DNA from: Holophagaceae bacterium
Lineage (GTDB): Bacteria; Acidobacteriota; Holophagae; Holophagales; Holophagaceae
Assembly (NCBI GenBank): GCA_013334395.1
Contig: JAAXXS010000001.1
Span: 1-64,000 of the forward strand
DNA: 64,000 nucleotides
Direction of reading: 5' to 3'
The notes beneath the pieces are model-generated. The model had not been told where the DNA came from. It worked only from the letters and a program-made list of their open reading frames with translations, and did no database searches. Both the position numbers and the translations under genes were made by a program. Position 1 is the stretch's first letter. The number at the start of each line of letters is the position of its first letter. Positions 27,152-37,224 of the stretch are shown here, piece after piece.

Positions 27152-28828
27152 ATGAACGAACGAGAGGCCTTTCTCAGTGCCCGGCAGTTCATGTTCGACA
27201 ACAGCGGGGACCGCGTCGCGGCCTGCAAGGGGTTCAAGTGGCCCGTGCTGGAGAACTTCAACTGGGCCCTGGATCACTTCGATGTGATGGCGGCCGGAAA
27301 CGAGAAGCCCGCGCTCTGGATCGTGGAGGAGGGCGGCAGCGAGACCAAGGTCTCCTTCCAGGAGATGAGCCAGCGCAGCAACCAGGTGGCGAACGCCCTC
27401 CGCGGCCTGGGCGTCAAGCGCGGCGACGGCGTGCTCATCATGCTGGACAACGTGCGCCCCCTCTGGGAGGTGCTGCTGGCCTGCATCAAGCTCGGTGCCG
27501 TGATGGTGCCCTCCACGCTGCTTCTGAGCCCGGCGGACCTGACCGACCGTCTCGAGCGCGGCGGCATCCGCCATCTGGTGGTGGACTCTGCCCAGACCGC
27601 CAAGTTCGACGGCATGGACGCCTCCCTCACGCGCATCTGCGTGGGCGATGCCGTTCCGGGCTGGCATGACGTGTCCACCCTGTACAGCGGCTCCACCACC
27701 TACGTGCCGGATGCCGTCACCAAGGCCACGGATCCCCTGCTGCTCTACTTCACCAGCGGCACCACCGCCAAGCCCAAGCTGGTGCTGCACACCCACCAGT
27801 CCTACCCCGTGGGCCATCTATCCACCATGTTCTGGGTGGGATTGCGCGAAGGCGACATCCACTTCAACATCAGCTCCCCGGGCTGGGCCAAGCACGCCTG
27901 GAGCAACTTCTTCGCCCCGTGGATTGCCGGCGCCTGCATCTTCATCTACCGGTCCACCCGGTTCAGCGCCGCAGCCGCCCTCAAGGTGATCGCCGACAAG
28001 GGCGTCACCAACCTGTGCGCCCCGCCCACGGTGTGGCGCCTGTTCATCCAGGAGGACCTGGCCGCCTACAAGGTGAAGCTGCGCGGCGTCATCGGCGCCG
28101 GCGAGCCCCTCAACCCCGAGGTCATCAGCCAGGTGGAGAAGGCCTGGGGCCTCACCATCCGCGACGGCTTCGGCCAGACCGAGACCACCTGCGTGGTGGG
28201 CAACTCCCCCGGGGTTCCCGTGAAGCCGGGCTCCATGGGCCTGCCCATGCCGGGCTACGACGTGGTCTTGCTGGATCTGGACGGCAAGGAGACGGACGAG
28301 GGCGAGATCGCCCTTCGTCTCAATCCGCGCCCCCTGGGCCTCATGGAAGGCTACAAGGACGATCCCTCCAAGATGGAGAAGGCCCTCAAGGAGGGCTACT
28401 ACCGCACCGGCGACGTGGCCACCCGCGACGCCGAGGGCTACCTCTTCTTCGTGGGCCGCGCGGACGACGTGTTCAAGAGCAGCGACTACCGCATCAGCCC
28501 CTTCGAGCTGGAGTCCTTCCTCATCGAGCACGACTTCGTGGCCGAGGCCGCCGTGGTGCCGAGCCCCGATCCCGTGAAGCTGGCCGTGCCCAAGGCCTAC
28601 GTCATCCTCCGCGCGGGCGTCGAGCCCAGCCGCGAGACCGCCCTGGCCCTGTTCAAGTTCATCCGGGAGCGACTCAGCGCCTACAAGCGCATCCGCATCA
28701 TTGAGTTCAGCGAGCTGCCCAAGACCATCTCCGGGAAGATCCGACGGGTGGAGCTCCGCAAGCGTGCCGCCGACCAGGGCGCCTCGGCCACCGAGTGGCG
28801 CGAGGACCAGTTCCCTGAGCTGAAGTAG
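27152..28828 (+). CDS. AMP-forming acyl-CoA synthetase
   Basis: LLYFTSGTTAKPKLVLHTH, RDGFGQTETT, YYRTGDVATRDAEGY, LPKTISGKIRR; RBS AGGAGAG. Confidence 0.92.
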   Translation: MNEREAFLSARQFMFDNSGDRVAACKGFKWPVLENFNWALDHFDVMAAGNEKPALWIVEEGGSETKVSFQEMSQRSNQVANALRGLGVKRGDGVLIMLDNVRPLWEVLLACIKLGAVMVPSTLLLSPADLTDRLERGGIRHLVVDSAQTAKFDGMDASLTRICVGDAVPGWHDVSTLYSGSTTYVPDAVTKATDPLLLYFTSGTTAKPKLVLHTHQSYPVGHLSTMFWVGLREGDIHFNISSPGWAKHAWSNFFAPWIAGACIFIYRSTRFSAAAALKVIADKGVTNLCAPPTVWRLFIQEDLAAYKVKLRGVIGAGEPLNPEVISQVEKAWGLTIRDGFGQTETTCVVGNSPGVPVKPGSMGLPMPGYDVVLLDLDGKETDEGEIALRLNPRPLGLMEGYKDDPSKMEKALKEGYYRTGDVATRDAEGYLFFVGRADDVFKSSDYRISPFELESFLIEHDFVAEAAVVPSPDPVKLAVPKAYVILRAGVEPSRETALALFKFIRERLSAYKRIRIIEFSELPKTISGKIRRVELRKRAADQGASATEWREDQFPELK

Positions 28829-28879
28829 CCCCCTCTCAGACCCCAGAGTCCCTTCACACCACCCCCAGCCGGAGGTCCC

Positions 28880-30706
28880 ATGCTCTTCCTCGACGACCAT
28901 CGTGATATCCACTTCAACCTCCTCGAGTGGCTGGACCTGGATGCGGTTCTGAAAGGCGAGCCCTACCAGGAAGTGGACCGGGAACAGCTGGGCATGGTGC
29001 TGGACGAGGCCCTGAAGGTCTCGAAGGGCAGCGTGGCAGCCTGCAACGAGGTGGGCGACCGCGTCGGTGCGAAGTTCGCAAACGGCAAGGTGGAGCTGCC
29101 CGAGGGTTTCGCCGAGGCCTTCGAGGACCTGGCCTCCGGCGGCTGGATCAGCGCCACCATGAACCCCGAGTTTGGCGGCATGGGCCTGCCCGAGGTCGTG
29201 GGCACGGGCATCAGCGAATACCTCATGGGGGCCAACACGGCCCTGGCCCTCAAGACCATGCTCACCCGCGGCTCGGCCCACCTCATCGAGACCTTTGGCA
29301 GCGATGACCTCAAGGCCACCTACGTCGAGAAGATGTACAGCGGCGAGTGGTGCGGCACCATGTGCCTCACCGAAGCCGGCGCCGGCAGCGACCTGGGCGC
29401 ACTCACCACCAAGGCCACCAAGCAGGCCGATGGCACCTACCTGGTCACCGGCGAGAAGATCTTCATCACCAGCGGCGACCACGAGTTGGTGCCGAACATC
29501 ATCCACGCGGTGCTGGCCCGCACGCCGGACGCCCCGGCGGGGCCGAAGGGCCTCAGCCTCTTCGTGGTGCCCAAGTTCCGGGTCAACGCCGATGGCAGCC
29601 TCGGCGCGCGCAACGATGTCACCTGCGCGGGCATCGAGCACAAGCTGGGCATCCACGGCTCGCCCACCTGCACCCTGGTGTTCGGCATGGACAACGCCTG
29701 TCAGGGCTTCCTCTTGGGCCAGGAAGGGCATGGGCTGGTCTACATGTTCCAGATGATGAACGCCGCGCGCTACGAGGTCGGCGTCCAGGGCCTGGGCAAC
29801 GCCTCCGCCGCCCACCAGGCCGCCATCGCCTTCGCCAAGGAGCGGCTGCAGGGCCGCGCGGGCAGGGGGGTCGGCCAGTCGCCCATCATCCAGCACCCGG
29901 ATGTCCGGCGCATGCTGCTCATGCAGTCCTCCTACGTGCAGGCCATGCGGGCCCTCGTGTCCTACACCGCCTGGTGCATGGACATGGCCCATGTCTCCGC
30001 CGGTGACGACAAGAACCGCTGGCAGGGGCTCGTCGAGCTGTTCACCCCCATCTGCAAGGCCTGGTGCTCGGACTGGGGCTTCCGGGTGACCGAATGGGCG
30101 CTGCAGACCTACGGCGGCTACGGCTACACCATGGAGTATCCGGCCGAGCAGTACCTGCGGGACTGCAAGATCGCCTCGATCTACGAAGGCACCAACGGCA
30201 TCCAGGCCCTGGATTTGGTGGGCCGCAAGTTCCGCATGCAGGACGGCCGGCCCATGCAGGACCTGCTCCATTTGGTCGGCGCCACGGTCCAGTCCCTGGC
30301 CGCGGATCCGGTCCTGGGCCCCTCGGCCCAGCAGCTGGGTTCGGCCCTGAAGACCCTCACCGCGGTGCTCCAGGAGGTCCCCGCCAAGCCCAATGGCGGC
30401 CAGTTGACGGTGCTCAACGCCGTGCCGGTGCTCGACATGCTGGGCCACGTGGTGTCCGGCCACCTGCTCCTCCAGCAGGCGACCCTGGCCCTCAAGAAGG
30501 GCGAGGAACTGCAGCGGGCCCGGGGCGTGGACCCCGCCGACCGTGGTGCCGTCCAGGCCCTGCTCCAGGACAGCCCCGAGGCCGCCTTCTACCACAACAA
30601 GGTGCAGGCCACGATCCACTTCGCCCACCGCGGCCTGCCCCTGGTGGCGGCCCTGGCCGTGGCCCTGCAGGCGGGCGAGATCGCGCCCATCGAGGCGGTC
30701 TTCTAG
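28880..30706 (+). CDS. Acyl-CoA dehydrogenase, long form
   Basis: CGTMCLTEAGAGSDLGALTTKA, YGGYGYTMEYPAEQYLRDCKIASIYEGTNGIQALDLVGRK. Confidence 0.92.
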   Translation: MLFLDDHRDIHFNLLEWLDLDAVLKGEPYQEVDREQLGMVLDEALKVSKGSVAACNEVGDRVGAKFANGKVELPEGFAEAFEDLASGGWISATMNPEFGGMGLPEVVGTGISEYLMGANTALALKTMLTRGSAHLIETFGSDDLKATYVEKMYSGEWCGTMCLTEAGAGSDLGALTTKATKQADGTYLVTGEKIFITSGDHELVPNIIHAVLARTPDAPAGPKGLSLFVVPKFRVNADGSLGARNDVTCAGIEHKLGIHGSPTCTLVFGMDNACQGFLLGQEGHGLVYMFQMMNAARYEVGVQGLGNASAAHQAAIAFAKERLQGRAGRGVGQSPIIQHPDVRRMLLMQSSYVQAMRALVSYTAWCMDMAHVSAGDDKNRWQGLVELFTPICKAWCSDWGFRVTEWALQTYGGYGYTMEYPAEQYLRDCKIASIYEGTNGIQALDLVGRKFRMQDGRPMQDLLHLVGATVQSLAADPVLGPSAQQLGSALKTLTAVLQEVPAKPNGGQLTVLNAVPVLDMLGHVVSGHLLLQQATLALKKGEELQRARGVDPADRGAVQALLQDSPEAAFYHNKVQATIHFAHRGLPLVAALAVALQAGEIAPIEAVF

Positions 30707-30754
30707 GCCAGCGATCCGCCCCAGGGAGGTTCACACCGCCAACCGGCCAGGGCA

Positions 30755-30840
30755 GGCCGAGGCAATCCTCTTCTCCAAGTGGGCTTCCGGGTATGAAAAA
30801 ACGCCTGTTCGAGGCGCGCCGAAGTCGGATTGCCTGGGCC
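30755..30840. repeat. Imperfect inverted repeat (14-nt arms, 13 matching)
   Basis: GGCCGAGGCAATCC (30755-30768) ... GGATTGCCTGGGCC (30827-30840). Confidence 0.6.
30796..30816 (-). terminator. Intrinsic terminator on the minus strand with no annotated minus-strand gene upstream
   Basis: Minus strand reads CGCCT-CGAAC-AGGCG-TTTTTT. Confidence 0.65.
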
Positions 30841-31283
30841 GAGCCAATTCCTTTACATGAAGCCCCTTGTCCGGGAGTAGGCGGCCTCTGGTGAAGGAGG
30901 TGTCCTTATACCCCATTCATGTCAAAAAAGAAGGTTCTTCCTCTCGGCGTCCAGCGGGTCAGATGAATCGTCATCACGCGGGTATTTGCCTAGTCGAAGC
31001 ATCGTAAAAACTAGCCATGGACCAACCAACCCGCTAGTCGGTTTTACCTCTGGGCGATACGCCCTAACGCTATTGTTCCCAAAAATTCACATAATTGTAG
31101 ATACGTCGATGTGCCGATTGTCACATCCTGGGGAACTTTCCTAGGATTTTGATGGACTCGCTCTCGGGGCGCGCTTAGCTTGAATCGAGCCATTTACCCG
31201 CCAGGGCCTGACTCTGCGCTCTTCAGAGCTTTGGCGGACCCCCTGCCGCACTTCCCCCCACCCTCCCTTTTAGGAGAAAGAAC

Positions 31284-32519
31284 ATGAAGATCTCTCGCCT
31301 CGCTGGTGTCGCCGCGCTGCTCGCAGCCGGGATCGCCCAGGCCCAGGACGTCAAGGTCAACGCTCTGATCGAGCTCTGGTATACCCAAATGGCGGATAAC
31401 AACCTGCGGCTTGACTCTGCTGTCAAGCCTGGTGGGGCCTCTGCCTATTACGACGGTATGAGTTCGGGCCGCTTCGCCGAGAATGGCTTCACGGTTAAGC
31501 GCTCGGAAGTCTACCTCAGCCAGACGATCTCGGATTCCATCAGCTGGAACCTGATGTTCGATCCGAACAACAGCACCTCCTCGGTTGGCAACAACGTCCT
31601 GCATGACGCGGTCATCACCTGGAACCTCGGCAAGGGCTTCGTCCTCAAGGCTGGCCAGTTCAAGATGCCCACCAGCTATGAAGCCACCATTGTGTCCGCC
31701 AAGGATCTCTACTTCTTCGACCGCAACCAGCTCAACCGCGTCTTCGGCGACAAGCGCGACCGCGGTGCGTGGCTAAGCTATGCCTACGGCAATGCCAAGG
31801 GCTTGAATGGCAAGCTGAGCGTCGCGATCTCCAACGGCAGCACCGATGACGGCAGCGGCGGCAAGACGGCCGTTGACGCCAACTCCCAGAAGGACTTCAC
31901 CGTCCGCTACGAGGGTGGATTCGGCAGTGCGCACAAGTTCGGTGCCTACTACCGTGAGGGCGTCACGAACCTTAAGAATTCAACCTTTGTCACCCCCACC
32001 ACCATACCGGCGGGCACGACTGCGCAGCAGATCAAGGACAACAAGGACAAGACCACCCTCCAGGGGCTCTTCTATGCCTATGACACGGCGAAGCTGCACT
32101 TCGACTTCGAATATGCGACGGGCCTGCTGGGACGCCGCTACCCCAGCCTCTTCGCAGCCACCACGGCCGCCATGTCCCGAGAGCACCTCGACCAGAAGTT
32201 CGCTGGCTATAGCGGTACCCTGATCTACAAGATGGGTCAGCACCAGGTGGCGCTGCGCTATGACTCCCTGCACTACAACTCTGGGAACAACTGGTACTCC
32301 GCCGCCAACCCCTACAAGCTCACCACGGGCGACTACACACCTAAGTACACGGAGACCACGGTGGGCTACAACTACCTCTTCGTCCCCGGCAAGTACAGCG
32401 TCGCGAAGCTGAAGCTGGACTACATCATGCGCAGCAAGAACTTCCTGTCCCCCCGCGCTGGCCAGACCGGCGAGCAGGGCGGCAACAGCTTCGTCGCCTC
32501 CCTCGGCATCGGCTTCTGA
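31284..32519 (+). CDS. Outer-membrane porin (OprO/P-like beta-barrel)
   Basis: Signal peptide ending AQAQ; repeated amphipathic strands; C-terminal ...FVASLGIGF with terminal Phe. Confidence 0.8.
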   Translation: MKISRLAGVAALLAAGIAQAQDVKVNALIELWYTQMADNNLRLDSAVKPGGASAYYDGMSSGRFAENGFTVKRSEVYLSQTISDSISWNLMFDPNNSTSSVGNNVLHDAVITWNLGKGFVLKAGQFKMPTSYEATIVSAKDLYFFDRNQLNRVFGDKRDRGAWLSYAYGNAKGLNGKLSVAISNGSTDDGSGGKTAVDANSQKDFTVRYEGGFGSAHKFGAYYREGVTNLKNSTFVTPTTIPAGTTAQQIKDNKDKTTLQGLFYAYDTAKLHFDFEYATGLLGRRYPSLFAATTAAMSREHLDQKFAGYSGTLIYKMGQHQVALRYDSLHYNSGNNWYSAANPYKLTTGDYTPKYTETTVGYNYLFVPGKYSVAKLKLDYIMRSKNFLSPRAGQTGEQGGNSFVASLGIGF

Positions 32520-32554
32520 TTCAAGGTCAGATCACAGCTCTTTCTGTCACAACT

Positions 32555-32598
32555 CCACGGGACTGCTGAGAAAACCTCAGTAGTCCCGTGGTTTTTTT
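32555..32598 (+). terminator. Strong rho-independent terminator after porin
   Basis: CCACGGGACT-g-CTGAG-aaaac-CTCAG-t-AGTCCCGTGG followed by TTTTTTT. Confidence 0.93.
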
Positions 32599-32659
32599 AC
32601 TCGGATTCCGGCTAGAATCACTTAAGCCACCCCACCATCTCATTTCAATCGGAGCAGAC

Positions 32660-33805
32660 ATGCGCAAGCACCTCCTAGCCTTGGGCGCCACACTAGCCCT
32701 TGCCCCCTGCCTCATGGCGCAGAAGATCGGCGTCATCAACTCCATGAGCGGCCCGGAAGCCCCCATCGGCGAGAACATCACCAATGGCATCAAACTCGCC
32801 GAGGAGGACCTCAAGAAGAAGGGGGTCAACGTTCAGCTGGTGTGGGAGGACGACACGGGTAAGCCCCAGATCTCCATGAGCGCCATGGAGAAGCTGGCGA
32901 CCCGCGAGAACGTGGTGGGCGTGGTGGGTCCCTACACCTCGGCCTGCTCCAACGCCGTTGCCAAGCTGGCGGAGAAGTACCACGTGCCGCTGCTGATTCC
33001 CGCCGCGGCCAAGGAGGAGATCACGCGCCAGGGGCTTACCCACGTCTTCCGCATGAATGCCCCCGCCGACAAGTACGCCTCCAGCCTCATCGATGCCGCC
33101 GCCTCGCTCGGCAAGCCCAAGACCATCGCCTTCATATACGAGAACACGGACTTCGGCACCTCCACCTCGAAGACAGCCAAGGACTATGTGGCGACCAAGG
33201 GCATCCAGGTGGTGGCCGACGTCTCCTATCCCAAGGGCTCTGCCGACTACCGTTCGACCCTCGCCCAGATCAAGTCGAAGAACCCGGATCTGGTGTTCAT
33301 GGTCTCCTACGTGGCCGACGCCATCCTGCTCATGCGGCAGTCCCGCGAGGTGGGCCTCCAGCCCCAGGCTTTCCTCGGCGCCGGCGCCGGCTTCACCACG
33401 GTCGAGTTCGCCAAGGAGCGCGCGATCTCTGACAACGTCATCTCCTGCACCCAGTGGACGGATGATGTGAGCTGGCCCGGCGCGAAGGACTTCGGCGCCC
33501 GCTACAAGGCCAAGTTTGGCAAGGAACCCACCTACCACGCCGCCTGCGCCTACGCCTCGATGATCATCATGGCCGAGACCGCCAAGGCCGCCGGTGGCGA
33601 CCGCGCCAAGACTCGGGCTGCGCTGAAGGCAGGCAAGTGGAACGGCATCATGGGCGAAGTGAAATTCGCCGACTACGACGGTTTCACCAACCAGAACAAC
33701 CACCAGATGCTCGTCCAGCAGATCATCGCCGGCAAGTATGAGACGGTGCTCCCCGCCCAGTTCGCAAGCAAGAAGGCGGTCTATCCCTTCCCCAAGTGGA
33801 AGTGA
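32660..33805 (+). CDS. livK: Branched-chain amino acid-type ABC transporter substrate-binding protein
   Basis: Signal peptide MRKHLLALGATLALAPCLMAQ; GVVGPYTSACSNAVAKLAEKYHVPLLIPAA. Confidence 0.9.
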   Translation: MRKHLLALGATLALAPCLMAQKIGVINSMSGPEAPIGENITNGIKLAEEDLKKKGVNVQLVWEDDTGKPQISMSAMEKLATRENVVGVVGPYTSACSNAVAKLAEKYHVPLLIPAAAKEEITRQGLTHVFRMNAPADKYASSLIDAAASLGKPKTIAFIYENTDFGTSTSKTAKDYVATKGIQVVADVSYPKGSADYRSTLAQIKSKNPDLVFMVSYVADAILLMRQSREVGLQPQAFLGAGAGFTTVEFAKERAISDNVISCTQWTDDVSWPGAKDFGARYKAKFGKEPTYHAACAYASMIIMAETAKAAGGDRAKTRAALKAGKWNGIMGEVKFADYDGFTNQNNHQMLVQQIIAGKYETVLPAQFASKKAVYPFPKWK

Positions 33806-33817
33806 GCTAACCCTGTC

Positions 33818-33841
33818 CGGGGGCGCCTGCGGGCGCCCCCG
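33818..33841 (+). promoter_or_regulatory. Perfect 10-bp stem, 4-nt loop hairpin between livK and livH
   Basis: CGGGGGCGCC-TGCG-GGCGCCCCCG. Confidence 0.8.
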
Positions 33842-33868
33842 TCTGAATCCCTGGAGGGTCAAGCGCCC

Positions 33869-34738
33869 ATGGCTGTCTTTCTGCAATCTCTTATCAGCGG
33901 CATCCTCATCGGGGGGGTCTACGCGCTCATTGGCATCGGCCTGACGCTGATCTTCGGCGTGATGCGGGTCATCAACTTCGCCCACGGCGACATCCTGATG
34001 GTGGGGATGTATCTCACCTACATGATCTTCACGCTCCTCGGGATCGATCCCTTTGTCTCCGTGCTGATCACGTTCCCGCTGATGTTCCTCTTCGGGGGGG
34101 CCCTCCAGAAGGTGTTCATCAACCGGGTGCTGGACGCTTTGGCGCAGAACCAGATCCTGCTGACCATCGGCCTGGGGCTCATCATGAGCAACACGGTGAT
34201 GCTCATCTTCACCTCCGACTACAAGATCCTGACCACCAGCTACTCCTCGGCCACCATCAAGGTGGGGGGCGGGGTCTCGGTCTCAACGCCCCTCCTGATC
34301 TCCTTCCTGATCACCGCAGCGATCACGGCGGCCCTTTACTGGTTCCTGCTGAAGACGGATACCGGCCAGGCCATCCGCGCCACGGCCCAGGATCGCGACG
34401 CGGCCCAGCTCATGGGCATCAACGTCAAGCGCATGTCGATCATCGCCTTCGGCCTCGGCTCGGCCCTGGCGGGCACCGCTGGCGCGCTGATCTCACCGAC
34501 CTACTACATCTTCCCCCAGGTGGGCAGCGTCTTCACGCTGAAGGCCTTCGTCATCACGGTGCTGGGCGGCATGGGCAGTGTGGTGGGCGCCACGCTCGGC
34601 GGGGTGCTCATTGGCATCACCGAGTCCATGAGCGCGGTCTACATCTCCTCCGGCTGGAAGGACGTGGTGGTCTTCGTGCTCTTCCTGCTGGTGTTGCTCT
34701 TCAAGCCCTCGGGCCTGATGGGCAAGTCGCGGACCTGA
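33869..34738 (+). CDS. livH: Branched-chain amino acid ABC transporter permease LivH
   Basis: LISGILIGGVYALIGIGLTLIFGVMRVINFAHGD. Confidence 0.95.
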   Translation: MAVFLQSLISGILIGGVYALIGIGLTLIFGVMRVINFAHGDILMVGMYLTYMIFTLLGIDPFVSVLITFPLMFLFGGALQKVFINRVLDALAQNQILLTIGLGLIMSNTVMLIFTSDYKILTTSYSSATIKVGGGVSVSTPLLISFLITAAITAALYWFLLKTDTGQAIRATAQDRDAAQLMGINVKRMSIIAFGLGSALAGTAGALISPTYYIFPQVGSVFTLKAFVITVLGGMGSVVGATLGGVLIGITESMSAVYISSGWKDVVVFVLFLLVLLFKPSGLMGKSRT

Positions 34739-34748
34739 GGAGAACATC

Positions 34749-35798
34749 ATGAACAATTCCATCCTCAAGAGCGCCCTCATCGCCCTCCTCCTGGCCGGCC
34801 TGCTGATCGTCCCCCGCTTCGTGGAGAGCCCCTACGCCCTCCACATGATGATCCTGCTCTTCATGAGCGTGGCCCAGGGCCAGAGCTGGAACATCCTCGG
34901 CGGGTACGCGGGGCAGCACTCCGTGGGCCACGCAGCCTACTTTGGGGTGGGCGCCTACACCACCATGATGCTCATGCACAGCAAGGGGGTCGTTCCCTGG
35001 GTGGGCGTCTGGGCGGGCGTGGCTGCGGTGATCGTGGTCGCGCTCATCATTGGCAGCATCTGCTTCCGCCTCCGGGGCCCCTACTTCGTCCTCGCCTCCA
35101 TCGCCGTGGCCGAGATCATGCGCCTGTCGGCCATCAACCTCACCCCCCTGACCAACGGGGCTGAGGGCATCCTGGCCACGGAAATCCCGGCCTTCAAGAT
35201 CGGGGCCACGGTGATCACGGACTTCGTGACCAAGGTTCCCTTCTACTACATCGGGCTCTTCCTGGTCCTGCTCACCCTCGGCGTTACCTACTGGGTGCAG
35301 CACTCCAAGCTCGGTTACTTCTTCCAGGCCATCCGTGAGGACCAGGACGCGGCCCACTCCCTGGGCATCAACATCGCGCTCTACAAGAACATCGGCCTGG
35401 TCATCTCCGCAGTCCTGACCTCCCTGGCCGGCAGCTTCTACGGCATCTATGTGGGCTTCGTGGATCCCCCCACGGTGCTGGGCCTGGATGTCTCCGTCCA
35501 GATCATGCTCATCTGCATCATCGGTGGCATGGGCACCATCTGGGGTCCCGTGCTGGGTTCCCTGATCCTGGTGCCGCTGTCCGAGGCCCTGCGCAGCAAC
35601 ATGATCACGGACCTGCTGGTTAAGATCGGCATGGTCAACGCCGACTCGAAGATCGGGCTCTTCCTCAAGGAGAACCTCTCCCACGCCCACGTGCTGCTCT
35701 ACGGCATCCTCGTGGTTCTGGTCATCCTGTTCATGCCGGACGGCCTCATGGGGTTCGTCAAGAAGCTGGCCTTGCGCCGGAAGCGGGAGGCGGTCTGA
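34749..35798 (+). CDS. livM: Branched-chain amino acid ABC transporter permease LivM
   Basis: SWNILGGYAGQHSVGHAAYFGVGAY; order in operon. Confidence 0.95.
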   Translation: MNNSILKSALIALLLAGLLIVPRFVESPYALHMMILLFMSVAQGQSWNILGGYAGQHSVGHAAYFGVGAYTTMMLMHSKGVVPWVGVWAGVAAVIVVALIIGSICFRLRGPYFVLASIAVAEIMRLSAINLTPLTNGAEGILATEIPAFKIGATVITDFVTKVPFYYIGLFLVLLTLGVTYWVQHSKLGYFFQAIREDQDAAHSLGINIALYKNIGLVISAVLTSLAGSFYGIYVGFVDPPTVLGLDVSVQIMLICIIGGMGTIWGPVLGSLILVPLSEALRSNMITDLLVKIGMVNADSKIGLFLKENLSHAHVLLYGILVVLVILFMPDGLMGFVKKLALRRKREAV

Positions 35799-36517
35799 TG
35801 GCCATCCTGGAAATCAAGAACGTCAGCAAGTTCTTCGGCGGTCTCGCGGCCAACTCGGATGTCAGCTTCGACGTCCATGAGGGCATGATCATGGGCCTCA
35901 TCGGCCCCAATGGTGCCGGAAAGACCACGCTGTTCAACTGCATCACCGGCTACTATCCGCCCTCCAAGGGCGAAGTCATCTTCAACGGCCGGAAGATGAA
36001 CGGGCTGGATCCCGACAAGGTCTGCATGCTCGGCATGGTGCGCACCTGGCAGAAGGTCCGGCCCCTGGCCAAGCTCTCGGTGGTGGACAACGTGATGGTG
36101 GGCGCCCTGGCGCGCACCGGTTCGCTGAAGGTCGCCCGTGAGATGGCCATGGAACAGCTCAAGGTGGTCCGCATGGAACACCGAACCAACTTCCTGGCGG
36201 GGGGACTGCCCATTGGCGAGCGCAAGAAGCTCGAAGTGGCGCGGGCCCTGGCCACGCAGCCCAAGATCCTGCTGCTGGACGAGGTCATGGGTGGCCTCAA
36301 CCCCGCCGAGAGCGAGGAGATCATTCAGCTCATCCTCGACATCAAGCAGCGTGGCCTCACGCAGATGGTCATCGAGCACGACATGAAGGCGATCATGCGG
36401 ATCTCCGACCGCATCGTGGTCCTGACCTCGGGCGAGAAGCTCACCGAGGGCTCACCCCAGGAAGTCGTCAGCAACCCCGATGTGATCAGCGCCTACCTCG
36501 GTGAACCCCATGCTTAA
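35798..36517 (+). CDS. livG: Branched-chain amino acid ABC transporter ATPase LivG
   Basis: Walker A GPNGAGKTTLFNCITG, FLAGGLPIGERKKLEVARAL, LLLDEVMGGLNP. Confidence 0.95.
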   Translation: MAILEIKNVSKFFGGLAANSDVSFDVHEGMIMGLIGPNGAGKTTLFNCITGYYPPSKGEVIFNGRKMNGLDPDKVCMLGMVRTWQKVRPLAKLSVVDNVMVGALARTGSLKVAREMAMEQLKVVRMEHRTNFLAGGLPIGERKKLEVARALATQPKILLLDEVMGGLNPAESEEIIQLILDIKQRGLTQMVIEHDMKAIMRISDRIVVLTSGEKLTEGSPQEVVSNPDVISAYLGEPHA

Positions 36518-37214
36518 AATCGACAAGCTCAACTTCGCCTACGGCGACCTCAAGGTGCTCTGGGACGTCGATCTGGAAGTCCACAAGGGCGAGATCGTGA
36601 CCGTGGTGGGCGCCAACGGGGCCGGAAAGTCCACGACCCTCAAGAACATCTCCCGGCTGGTCAAGCCCGTCTCCGGCACCATCACGTTTGACGGGCAGGA
36701 CCTCAGCAAGATGCAGTCCCACCACGTGGTGGAAGCGGGGCTCATCCAGGTTCCCGAAGGCCGACGGATCTTTCCCGAGATGACGGTCATGGAGAACCTC
36801 CGCATGGGCTCCTACGTCAAGTCCACCCGGGGCGACCGCCAGAAGAACACCGACTGGGTCTTCGAGCTGTTCCCCCGGCTCAAGGAGCGCGAGAAGCAGC
36901 TGGGCGGCACCATGTCCGGCGGCGAGCAGCAGATGCTGGCCATCGCCCGGGGCCTCATGGCCAACCCCAAGGTGTTGCTGCTGGACGAGCCCTCCCTCGG
37001 CCTTTCGCCACTGCTGGTGAAGAACATCTTCGACATCATCACCGGCATTAACAAGGAAGGCGTTACCATCCTGCTGGTGGAGCAGAACGTCTACCAGTCC
37101 CTCCGCATTTCCCACCGGGCCTACGTCATGGAAACCGGACGGGTTGTGCTCACGGGCAAGGGTGACGAGCTGCTGAACAATGACCACATCAAGAAAGCCT
37201 TCCTGGGCATGTGA
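36510..37214 (+). CDS. livF: Branched-chain amino acid ABC transporter ATPase LivF
   Basis: GANGAGKSTTLKNISRL, MSGGEQQMLAIARGL, LLLDEPSLGLSPLLV. Confidence 0.95.
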   Translation: MLKIDKLNFAYGDLKVLWDVDLEVHKGEIVTVVGANGAGKSTTLKNISRLVKPVSGTITFDGQDLSKMQSHHVVEAGLIQVPEGRRIFPEMTVMENLRMGSYVKSTRGDRQKNTDWVFELFPRLKEREKQLGGTMSGGEQQMLAIARGLMANPKVLLLDEPSLGLSPLLVKNIFDIITGINKEGVTILLVEQNVYQSLRISHRAYVMETGRVVLTGKGDELLNNDHIKKAFLGM

Positions 37215-37224
37215 GGAGAAGCCA

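Noticed and set aside
27818-30628. 936-aa minus-strand ORF
   Set aside because: Antisense to acyl-CoA synthetase and dehydrogenase genes with clear motifs
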